A stretch of DNA of 64,000 nucleotides, from assembly GCF_000938305.1 (NCBI RefSeq), contig NZ_JYMT01000015.1, positions 100,339 through 164,338 on the forward strand, given 5' to 3'. The stretch comes from Bradyrhizobium sp. LTSP885. Its GTDB lineage: Bacteria; Pseudomonadota; Alphaproteobacteria; Rhizobiales; Xanthobacteraceae. Numbering within the stretch: position 1 is the stretch's first letter; each line of letters begins with the position of its first letter. Below, one piece after another: positions 57,205 through 64,000 of this stretch. The notes beneath the pieces are model-generated. The model was not told where the DNA came from. It worked only from the letters and a program-made list of their open reading frames with translations, and did not search any database. The translations under genes were made by a program, and so were the position numbers.

Positions 57205-57574
57205 TAACGCCTCCCCCGAACGCGTCGCAGCCTTTCGCACCGGCCTCTCCGCCGAGATTCGCGCCGCCGCTTTTCTGATGGCCAAGGGCTATCGCATCCT
57301 GGCAAAACGTTTCCGTACGCCCTATGGCGAGATCGACCTGGTGGCGCGCCGGCGCAATCTGATCGCCTTCATCGAGGTCAAGGCCCGCGCCAGCCTCGAT
57401 GACGCCGCCTATGCGGTGACGCCGCGCCAGCAGCAGCGCATCATCAATGCCGCCCAGGTCTGGCTGATGACGCATCCCGAGCATGCGGAATTTGATCTCA
57501 GATTCGACGCCGTTCTGATTGCGCCGCGCAGCCTGCCGCGCCATCTGTTAGCGGCATTCGACGCAAGCACTTAA
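57191..57574 (+). CDS. YraN-family putative nuclease
   Basis: A 127-residue UPF0102/YraN protein. [40 protein letters not shown] and [11 protein letters not shown] form the PD-(D/E)xK-like nuclease core (ExK at EVK). The molecular role is unknown, although it is widely linked to rsmI. The ATG at 57191 overlaps rsmI, so they are coupled. Confidence 0.88.
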   Translation: MAKTDNASPERVAAFRTGLSAEIRAAAFLMAKGYRILAKRFRTPYGEIDLVARRRNLIAFIEVKARASLDDAAYAVTPRQQQRIINAAQVWLMTHPEHAEFDLRFDAVLIAPRSLPRHLLAAFDAST

Positions 57575-57607
57575 AGATACCCCTCCAGACCTCCCGGGAC
57601 ACGCCCC

Positions 57608-58555
57608 ATGAAATTGAACGTCGCCGTCCAGATGGACCCCATCGCGCGCATCAACATCCGCGGCGATTCGACTTTTGCGTTGCTGCTCGAGGCGCAGAAG
57701 CGCGGCCACGGCCTTTCCTATTACACGCCGGACAAGCTATCACTGCGCGGCGAGGAGCTGGTGGCGCCACTGCAGTCTCTCACCGTGCGCGACGAGGTCG
57801 GCAATCATTTCACGCTGGGCGAGCCGAAGCGCGAGCCGCTCAATGCCTTCGACGTCGTGCTGCTGCGGCAGGACCCGCCCTTCGATCTCGCATACATCAC
57901 CTCGACGCATCTCCTCGAACGCATCCATCCGAAGACCCTGGTCGTCAACGACCCGGCCAGCGTGCGCAACGCGCCGGAGAAGCTGTTCGTGATGAATTTC
58001 CCGCAGCTGATGCCGCCGACCCTGATCTCGCGCGACCTCGACGAGATCAACGCGTTCCGCGATCAGCATGGCGCCGTTGTCATGAAACCATTGCACGGCC
58101 ACGGCGGCGCCGCGGTGTTCCGCGTGATGCCGCAGGACATGAATTTCGGCTCGCTGTTCGACATGTTCTCGGTCACGTTCAAAGAGCAATGGGTGATCCA
58201 GCGCTTCCTTCCCGAGGTCAAGCATGGCGACAAGCGCATCATCCTGGTCGACGGCGAATTCGCCGGCGCCGTCAACCGCGTGCCCGCCCCCGATGATCTG
58301 CGCTCCAACATGGTGCGCGGCGGCGCCGCCAAGGCGACCGAGCTGTCCGACCGCGAGCGCGAGATTTGCGCGACCCTCGGCCCGGCGCTGCGCGAGCGTG
58401 GGCTGCTGTTCGTCGGCATCGACGTGATCGACGGCAATCTCACCGAGATCAATGTCACCTCTCCGACGGGTATCCGCGCGATCCAGCGGCTCAACGGCCC
58501 GGATGTCGCAGCGATGATCTGGGATACCATCGAGGCCAAGCGCACTGCAAAATAA
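57608..58555 (+). CDS. gshB: Glutathione synthetase
   Basis: A 315-residue ATP-grasp ligase joining gamma-glutamylcysteine to glycine. [37 protein letters not shown] (ATP-binding loop), [20 protein letters not shown] and [15 protein letters not shown] are typical. It follows yraN by 33 bases and ends the rsmI-yraN-gshB operon. Confidence 0.96.
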   Translation: MKLNVAVQMDPIARINIRGDSTFALLLEAQKRGHGLSYYTPDKLSLRGEELVAPLQSLTVRDEVGNHFTLGEPKREPLNAFDVVLLRQDPPFDLAYITSTHLLERIHPKTLVVNDPASVRNAPEKLFVMNFPQLMPPTLISRDLDEINAFRDQHGAVVMKPLHGHGGAAVFRVMPQDMNFGSLFDMFSVTFKEQWVIQRFLPEVKHGDKRIILVDGEFAGAVNRVPAPDDLRSNMVRGGAAKATELSDREREICATLGPALRERGLLFVGIDVIDGNLTEINVTSPTGIRAIQRLNGPDVAAMIWDTIEAKRTAK

Positions 58556-58735
58556 GCGTTCCTTATGCGGTGCGCATCGCGGTTGCAGTCAATCTAGAAT
58601 TCTACCGCGCGCTCTTTGACCTGATTCTGCTTGCCTGCTTTCGCGGGCGAGCGCAGCATCCTCGTGCCTGCGTCAGGTCATAGCGGCCGATTGTCGCAGG
58701 CGACAAAAATCATAAAGCTACAGGGAGGAAGACGT

Positions 58736-59707
58736 ATGACGCTCAATGTCTCACGACGATCCTTGCTTGCGCTCGGTGCCGGTCTCGGCGCCAGCACCAT
58801 GCTCGGCGGCACCGCCGTCGCACGCGCCCCGAAACTCGGCACGCAAACGCCCTATTGGCACCGCTTCATTCTCGGCGACGCTGAGGTCACCGTCGTGTCC
58901 GACGGTCCGCTGCCGCTTGGTCCGCCCAAGGGCACCTTTGTCGGCATACCCGATGAAGATGTGCGGAAGATGCTCTCCGATAACTTCCTCAATCCCGACA
59001 ATGTCGTGCTCGAGCAGAACTCGCCGATCGTGAACACCGGCGACAAGTTGATCCTGTTCGATACCGGCATGGGCACCTCGAAGGCGTTTGGGCCAACCAC
59101 GGGCCGGCAGCAGAAGAGCATGGCGGAAGCCGGCATCAAGCCTGATGACATCGACGCCGTGGTGTTGTCGCACGCGCATATCGACCACATCGGCGGCATC
59201 GTCGACGCCGGCGACAAGCCGCTGTTCCCGAACGCGCAATACTACATCGCCCAGAGCGATTTCGATTTCTGGACTGATGAAGGCAAGCTTGGCAGCCCGC
59301 TGAAGGATTTCGTGGTTCACGCCCGCAAGAACCTGCTGCCGGTGCGCGACCGCCTGGTGTTCTTCAAGGACGGCCAGGAATTCCTGCCCGGCGTGCAGGC
59401 GATGGCGGCCCCCGGCCACACCGTGGGCCACCACATGTTCATGGTGACATCAGCCGGCAAATCCTTCGCCTTCCTCGGCGATCTCACCCATCATGCGGTG
59501 CTGCTGCTCGAAAAGCCGCTGATGGAATTCTCCTACGACACCGATCCGAAGCAGGCGGCGCAGTCGCGGGTGAAGATGCTGACCATGCTGGCGGCCAACA
59601 AGACGCCGATCATGTCCTACCACTTCGCCTGGCCCGGCTACGGCCATGTCGCCAAGACCGGCGAGGGGTTCCATTACTATCCCGAGCCGATGCAGATGAC
59701 GCTGTAA
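58736..59707 (+). CDS. Exported metallo-beta-lactamase-fold hydrolase
   Basis: A 323-residue protein with a Tat-like signal (NVSRRSLLALGAGLGASTML, cleavage near VARA). The MBL core has VLSHAHIDHIGGI (H-x-H-x-D-H), PGHTVGHHMF and FLGDLTHH, with a final YHFAWPGYGH providing the last histidine. This arrangement matches quorum-quenching lactonases and alkyl-sulfatase-like MBL proteins; the substrate is unknown. AGGGAGGA precedes the ATG. Frame upstream of 58736 is non-coding. Confidence 0.82.
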   Translation: MTLNVSRRSLLALGAGLGASTMLGGTAVARAPKLGTQTPYWHRFILGDAEVTVVSDGPLPLGPPKGTFVGIPDEDVRKMLSDNFLNPDNVVLEQNSPIVNTGDKLILFDTGMGTSKAFGPTTGRQQKSMAEAGIKPDDIDAVVLSHAHIDHIGGIVDAGDKPLFPNAQYYIAQSDFDFWTDEGKLGSPLKDFVVHARKNLLPVRDRLVFFKDGQEFLPGVQAMAAPGHTVGHHMFMVTSAGKSFAFLGDLTHHAVLLLEKPLMEFSYDTDPKQAAQSRVKMLTMLAANKTPIMSYHFAWPGYGHVAKTGEGFHYYPEPMQMTL

Positions 59708-59814
59708 CGGAATCGACGTTCGGGGGCGGCGCATGTCGCCCCCGACTGTTCCCGTAATGTTCTTGCGCTTCGGACCCGGTTCCGCTACCTTCTGACGGGG
59801 AAGATAGGGGCAGC

Positions 59815-61353
59815 ATGGTCCAGCGCGTTTCCACCGTCGCTTTCGAGGGAATTGAGGCCCGCGCGGTCGATGTGCAGGTGCAGGTCGCGCCCGGATTGCC
59901 GGCCTTTGCCATCGTCGGACTACCCGACAAGGCGGTGTCGGAGGCGCGGGAGCGGGTTCGTTCGGCGCTGATCGCCTCGGGGCTGGCGTTGCCCGCCCGC
60001 CGGATCATCGTCAACCTTGCCCCGGCCGACCTGCCCAAGGAGGGCAGCCATTACGACCTGCCGATCGCGCTCGGGCTGATGGCGGCGATCGGGGCGATCC
60101 CGCCGGATGCCCTCAGCGGCTTCACTGTGCTTGGCGAGCTCGGGCTCGACGGCTCGATCGCACCGGTCGCGGGCGTGCTGCCGGCGGCGATCGGCGCCAA
60201 TTCGCGTGACGAGGGGCTGATCTGCCCGGCGGCCTGCGGCTCGGAGGCCGCGTGGGCCAGCCCCGACATCCAGATCATCGCGGCGCAGTCGCTGATCCAG
60301 ATCGCCAACCACTTCAAGGGCACGCAGGTTCTGTCGCGCCCCTCGCCGAAGGTGCATGAGCGCGAAGAGACGCTCCTGGACCTCCGCGACATCAAGGGCC
60401 AGGAGAGTGCAAAACGCGCGCTCGAGATCGCGGCCGCCGGCGGACATCATCTGCTGATGATCGGCTCGCCCGGCGCCGGCAAGTCGATGCTGGCGGCGCG
60501 CCTGCCCTCGATCCTGCCGCCGCTGTCGCCGTCGGAATTGCTCGAGGTCTCGATGATCGGTTCTGTCGCCGGCGAAATCCGCGACGGCGCGTTGACCGCG
60601 CGGCGGCCGTTCCGCAGCCCGCATCATTCCGCCAGCATGGCCGCGCTGACCGGCGGCGGCATGCGCGCCAAGCCGGGCGAGATCTCGCTCGCGCATCAGG
60701 GCGTGCTCTTCCTCGACGAGTTGCCGGAATTCGATCCGCGGGTGCTGGATTCGCTGCGCCAACCGCTGGAGAACGGCGAGGTCGCGGTGAGCAGAGCCAA
60801 CCATCGCGTCACCTATCCGGCGCGCTTCATGCTGATCGCCGCGATGAACCCGTGCCGCTGCGGCCGTGCCTATGAGCCCGGCTATTCCTGCAAGCGCGGA
60901 CCGATCGACCGCTGCACCGGCGACTATCAGATGCGGATCTCGGGCCCGCTGATGGATCGTATCGACCTGCGGATCGAGGTGCCGGCCGTGACCGCGGCCG
61001 ATTTGATCCTCCCGCCGCCGTCGGAAGGATCGGCCGAGGTCGCCGCCCGCGTCGCGGCCGCGCGCGACATCCAGCTCGCGCGTTACGCCGCGGCGGGCAT
61101 GCCGCATATTCGCACCAACGCCGAAGCCCCGAGCGCGCTGCTCGAAACCATCGCGCAACCGGATGCTCAGGGCCAGAAATTGCTGCGTGAAGCTGCCGAG
61201 AGCATGCATCTCACCGCGCGCGGCTATCATCGCGTGTTGCGGGTCGCACGTACGCTTGCCGATCTGGACGGCGCGGAGAAGATCGGGCGACTGCACCTGG
61301 CCGAGGCGCTGTCCTATCGCGCGTTGGCCGACGATCTGCGCCGCGCCGCCTGA
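59815..61353 (+). CDS. YifB/ComM-family Mg-chelatase-like ATPase
   Basis: A 512-residue AAA+ protein. The N-terminal ChlI/Lon-protease-like domain (VAPGLPAFAIVGLPDKAVSE, ALGLMAAIGAIPP) precedes Walker A IGSPGAGKSMLAARLP and Walker B VLFLDELPEF, and the C-terminal Mg-chelatase domain. In naturally transformable bacteria, ComM is a helicase extending branch migration of incoming DNA; in other species its role is unclear. It appears monocistronic, followed by a small exported protein. Confidence 0.93.
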   Translation: MVQRVSTVAFEGIEARAVDVQVQVAPGLPAFAIVGLPDKAVSEARERVRSALIASGLALPARRIIVNLAPADLPKEGSHYDLPIALGLMAAIGAIPPDALSGFTVLGELGLDGSIAPVAGVLPAAIGANSRDEGLICPAACGSEAAWASPDIQIIAAQSLIQIANHFKGTQVLSRPSPKVHEREETLLDLRDIKGQESAKRALEIAAAGGHHLLMIGSPGAGKSMLAARLPSILPPLSPSELLEVSMIGSVAGEIRDGALTARRPFRSPHHSASMAALTGGGMRAKPGEISLAHQGVLFLDELPEFDPRVLDSLRQPLENGEVAVSRANHRVTYPARFMLIAAMNPCRCGRAYEPGYSCKRGPIDRCTGDYQMRISGPLMDRIDLRIEVPAVTAADLILPPPSEGSAEVAARVAAARDIQLARYAAAGMPHIRTNAEAPSALLETIAQPDAQGQKLLREAAESMHLTARGYHRVLRVARTLADLDGAEKIGRLHLAEALSYRALADDLRRAA

Positions 61354-61470
61354 TCTGTCCCGTTTCGTGCCGGACTCATTCCGCGTCAACGCGATGGTAA
61401 CGAGTTTTGTTTACGCTCCGCAAACCATAAGCCCGGCGATGCGCGGGGTTTGGGTCGAGCGAGTAGCGTC

Positions 61471-61938
61471 ATGTTGCGTTTCAAGGTTCTGGCCTCGGTG
61501 GTCCCTCTCGCCGTGGCCGCGGTGTTTGCCCGCGCCGAGTTCCTGCCCGGCCCCCGGCCGTGCATCGAGGTTGGCGGGTCTGCGATGCAGATCGCGTCGA
61601 TGCCCTGGCAAGCCCAGCTTCACGTCAGCTTCACCGACGATCCCCGCCTTGCCACCGTCAGGGTGCAAGTCACCGACAGCGCCGAGGCCGCGGACTTCAC
61701 CGTGATCGACGATGTCGACGACAACGAAGCCGGCGCCTGCGAGAGCAACGCCGTGCCACAACTGATCGCGATTTCCGGCGCTCCGTCCGCAACCGATCCC
61801 GTGATCTACCTTTCGCATGACGGCCCGTTCGACTACCGCGTCTTCGTGCAGTCGAAGACCTTTTCGGTCCGCGAGGCCGCGGCCCTGATCGTCAGCGCCC
61901 GTGGCGGACATCGCCGCCTCGAAGCGGCGGCGCTTTAA
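61471..61938 (+). CDS. Small exported protein of unknown function
   Basis: A 155-residue protein with an N-terminal signal peptide (LRFKVLASVVPLAVAAVFAR, cleavage near ARA-E). The mature part is acidic (DDVDDNEAGACES), with two cysteines that could form a disulfide. No family is recognised. ATG 61471 is preferred because upstream residues are not signal-like. It lies between YifB and the sensor kinase. Confidence 0.65.
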   Translation: MLRFKVLASVVPLAVAAVFARAEFLPGPRPCIEVGGSAMQIASMPWQAQLHVSFTDDPRLATVRVQVTDSAEAADFTVIDDVDDNEAGACESNAVPQLIAISGAPSATDPVIYLSHDGPFDYRVFVQSKTFSVREAAALIVSARGGHRRLEAAAL

Positions 61939-62052
61939 CCGTTCGCTAACCCTGTTCTCAGCGCCGCGCCAAACGGTCATCAACCTCAAGCACTTTGCAA
62001 GGTGGACGACGCATCGTCGTGGGCAGATCAAGCTATCTCAGGGCCACCATTG

Positions 62053-64000
62053 ATGGGGCGTTTCTTCCGGATCAAGTTGCGCTTTCGTCGTTTGCTGCGG
62101 CGCCATCCCTGGATCACGTTGATCATCCGATCCTTCATGATTTTCTCCGCCGCGTTCGGCGGCGCCTTTGGATTCATTACAGGCGCTCTTTCGCAGAGAA
62201 ATCAGTACGACCCCAATCTCTTCGCGATCGGGGTCAGTTTCCTGTTCGCGCTCGCCTGTCTCTGGATCGTGACATTGGGCATCCGTTTGCGGCTGATGCG
62301 CACGAAGCTGCGCACGATCGCCACGCACAATGAAGCGATGGCGGACCGCAACTGGGAACTGCAGGAGGCGGAGCAGCGTGTCCGCAACCTGTTCGAAGCG
62401 CAGGGCGACCTGATCGTGCTGCGCGACGCCGAGGGCCGCATCACCTATGCCAACGACGCCTATTGCGAGCTGGCGCAGGTTCCATGCGACGATCTGATCG
62501 GCAGCAACGCCGTGCTGAAGGTCCTCGAACAGGGCGACACCGCGCTCGACGCCAACGGCATGCGCGTCCACGACCAGAAAATCGAGGGACCGCAAGGGCC
62601 GCGCTGGATCGCCTGGCGCGAGGGACTCGTCCGCAACGACGCCGGCGGCCCGGCCGAGATGCAGAGCGTCGGCCACGACGTCACCGACCGCACCGAGAGC
62701 GAGCGCGCGGTGGCCGAAGCGCGCGATCAGGCCAACGCCGCCAACCGCGCCAAGTCGCGCTTCCTCGCGATGGCCAGCCACGAAATCCGCACGCCGCTGA
62801 ACGGCATCATCGGCATGAGCGGACTGTTGATGGATACATCGCTGACGCCTGAGCAGACGACGTACGTCAAGGCGGTCAAGACATCCGGCGACGCACTGCT
62901 GTCGCTGATCGAGGAGCTGCTCGACTATTCCAAGATCGAGGCCGGCAAGATCGACCTCGAGCACCGCGCCTTCGCGCTATCAGGCCTGATCGAGGACGTC
63001 ACCGAGTTGCTGGCGCCGCGCGCGCAGGCCAAGGGCATCGAGATCGCCGCCTATGTCGACGAACGGCTGCCGATGCAAGTGGCCGGCGACGCCGCGCGGC
63101 TGCGGCAGGTGCTGCTCAATCTCGCCGGCAATGCCATCAAGTTCACCGCAACCGGCGGCGTTGCGCTGATCGTCGAGCCCGGCATCTGGCCGAACGAGAT
63201 CAGCTTCCTGGTCCGAGACACCGGGATCGGCATCGCGCCGGAAGCCCAGCAGCGGATTTTCCGCGAGTTCGAGCAGGCCGACGAGCGCATCGCACGCAGC
63301 TATGGCGGCACCGGCCTCGGCCTCTCGATCAGCGACCGCATCGTCAAACGGATGGGCGGGCGGATCGCGCTCGCGAGCACGCCCGGCTCAGGATCGACCT
63401 TCGAAGTCTCGATCCCGCTCACCGCCGCCGACACCGGCAACGCCAACAGCTTCACCGCGCCCGACCTCTCCGGCCAGTCGATCATGCTGGTCGCGCCGCA
63501 GAGCATCGAGACCTCGCTGATCTCGCGTCGGCTGCAGCGCTGGGGCGCGCAGACCTGCATGGTGGCGGACACCGAGGTGGCCAAGGCGTTGCTGCCGGAG
63601 CGGACCTGGCACGCGGTCCTGATCGACCATGCGCTCGGCACGTCGGCGATGGAGACGCTGGCCAATGCCGCCCGCACCCACGCGACCCACCGGATCGTGA
63701 TGTTCACGCCGGCAACGCGGCAGGACCTCCTGGCGTCCGAAACGCCGACCTTCACCGGATATCTGGTCAAGCCGCTGCGGGCGTCCTCGCTCGCCGCACG
63801 TCTGACCGCGGCGCCCGAAATCGCGGCCCCAAGTCTCGCGATCGAGGCGCTGGCCGAGCCTGCGCCCACAGCACCTGAAGCCACGCCGAAGAACACGGCG
63901 CTCTCGATCCTGGTCGCCGAAGACAATGAGATCAATGCGCTCCTGATGCGCTCGCTGCTCGCGCGGCTGGGCCATCATGCAGTCATCACCACCAACGGTG
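62053..64000 (+). CDS. Hybrid sensor histidine kinase (partial, 3' end outside window)
   Basis: The frame runs from ATG 62053 to the window end, covering 649 residues. Two membrane helices (about 21-45 and 56-80) have no large periplasmic loop. A PAS domain (about 105-215) precedes HisKA with phosphorylated His243 in [18 protein letters not shown]. The catalytic domain shows [12 protein letters not shown] (N box), RDTGIGIAP (G1, near 389) and [11 protein letters not shown] (G2). A receiver-like segment (about 475-590) keeps LIDHALG and LVKPLR but lacks an acidic N-terminal pair, and a second receiver starts at [16 protein letters not shown] near 617. The stimulus is not evident. Confidence 0.9.
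   Translation, partial: MGRFFRIKLRFRRLLRRHPWITLIIRSFMIFSAAFGGAFGFITGALSQRNQYDPNLFAIGVSFLFALACLWIVTLGIRLRLMRTKLRTIATHNEAMADRNWELQEAEQRVRNLFEAQGDLIVLRDAEGRITYANDAYCELAQVPCDDLIGSNAVLKVLEQGDTALDANGMRVHDQKIEGPQGPRWIAWREGLVRNDAGGPAEMQSVGHDVTDRTESERAVAEARDQANAANRAKSRFLAMASHEIRTPLNGIIGMSGLLMDTSLTPEQTTYVKAVKTSGDALLSLIEELLDYSKIEAGKIDLEHRAFALSGLIEDVTELLAPRAQAKGIEIAAYVDERLPMQVAGDAARLRQVLLNLAGNAIKFTATGGVALIVEPGIWPNEISFLVRDTGIGIAPEAQQRIFREFEQADERIARSYGGTGLGLSISDRIVKRMGGRIALASTPGSGSTFEVSIPLTAADTGNANSFTAPDLSGQSIMLVAPQSIETSLISRRLQRWGAQTCMVADTEVAKALLPERTWHAVLIDHALGTSAMETLANAARTHATHRIVMFTPATRQDLLASETPTFTGYLVKPLRASSLAARLTAAPEIAAPSLAIEALAEPAPTAPEATPKNTALSILVAEDNEINALLMRSLLARLGHHAVITTNG

Noticed and set aside
59920..61389. 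Antisense open frame of 489 codons opposite the YifB gene
   Set aside because: The product is Arg/His-rich low-complexity sequence, and the opposite strand encodes a protein with Walker motifs.

Overview
The window is 64 kb of a high-GC alphaproteobacterial chromosome. Gene content, gene order and protein signatures point to Bradyrhizobium or a very close relative (Nitrobacteraceae). The pointers are the rnd-lptC-lptA-lptB order, the DnaKJ-PmtA-PyrF-DapB-GpmA block, porins of the DWSGFYIG type, an AUU-started infC, and intergenic palindromes of kinds I associate with this genus. No phage, plasmid, insertion sequence, CRISPR array or rRNA operon was seen; most of the window is core genome with small accessory insertions. 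Layout: 1-3.4 kb holds the LPS-transport operon (RNase D, lptC, lptA, a tandem lptA copy, and the 5' end of lptB). 3.6-7.3 kb holds an MFS transporter, an outer-membrane beta-barrel protein, a truncated EF-G fragment and tRNA-Leu(CAG) with a clear sigma-70 promoter. 7.4-13.7 kb holds an NDUFA9-like protein, uppP, a GST with queG, a thioesterase, an NTF2-like protein and an alpha/beta hydrolase. 13.9-20.3 kb holds translation genes (infC, rpmI, rplT, pheS, pheT) interrupted by two small secreted proteins; pheT carries an unusual internal tandem duplication. 20.5-31.5 kb is metabolic and accessory: a TauE/SafE permease, metallo-hydrolase, PP-loop ATPase, Tat-signal amine oxidase, YiiX-like hydrolase, a catabolic module (CoA transferase, HMG-CoA-lyase-like enzyme, LysR regulator, MFS carrier) and an EI24 protein. 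From 38.3 down to 31.5 kb (minus strand) lies nth followed by an apparent operon: HlyD, DHA2 pump, type III polyketide synthase, ICMT-like methyltransferase, second DHA2 pump. This is the most interesting candidate system, probably making and exporting an O-methylated phenolic or pyrone lipid. 38-54 kb is housekeeping: DUF2244, an Ada-like methyltransferase, gpmA, dapB, pyrF, pmtA, the heat-shock set dnaJ/dnaK, grpE and hrcA, then rph, rdgB and hemW. 54-64 kb holds an LpoA-like lipoprotein divergent from rsmI-yraN-gshB, a second Tat-signal metallo-hydrolase, a YifB/ComM ATPase and a hybrid sensor kinase cut off by the window end. Several families of intergenic palindromes sit between genes. 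Start codons were chosen by eye from ribosome-binding sites, family lengths and overlaps. Functional calls rest on recognised motifs and synteny, with no database search.
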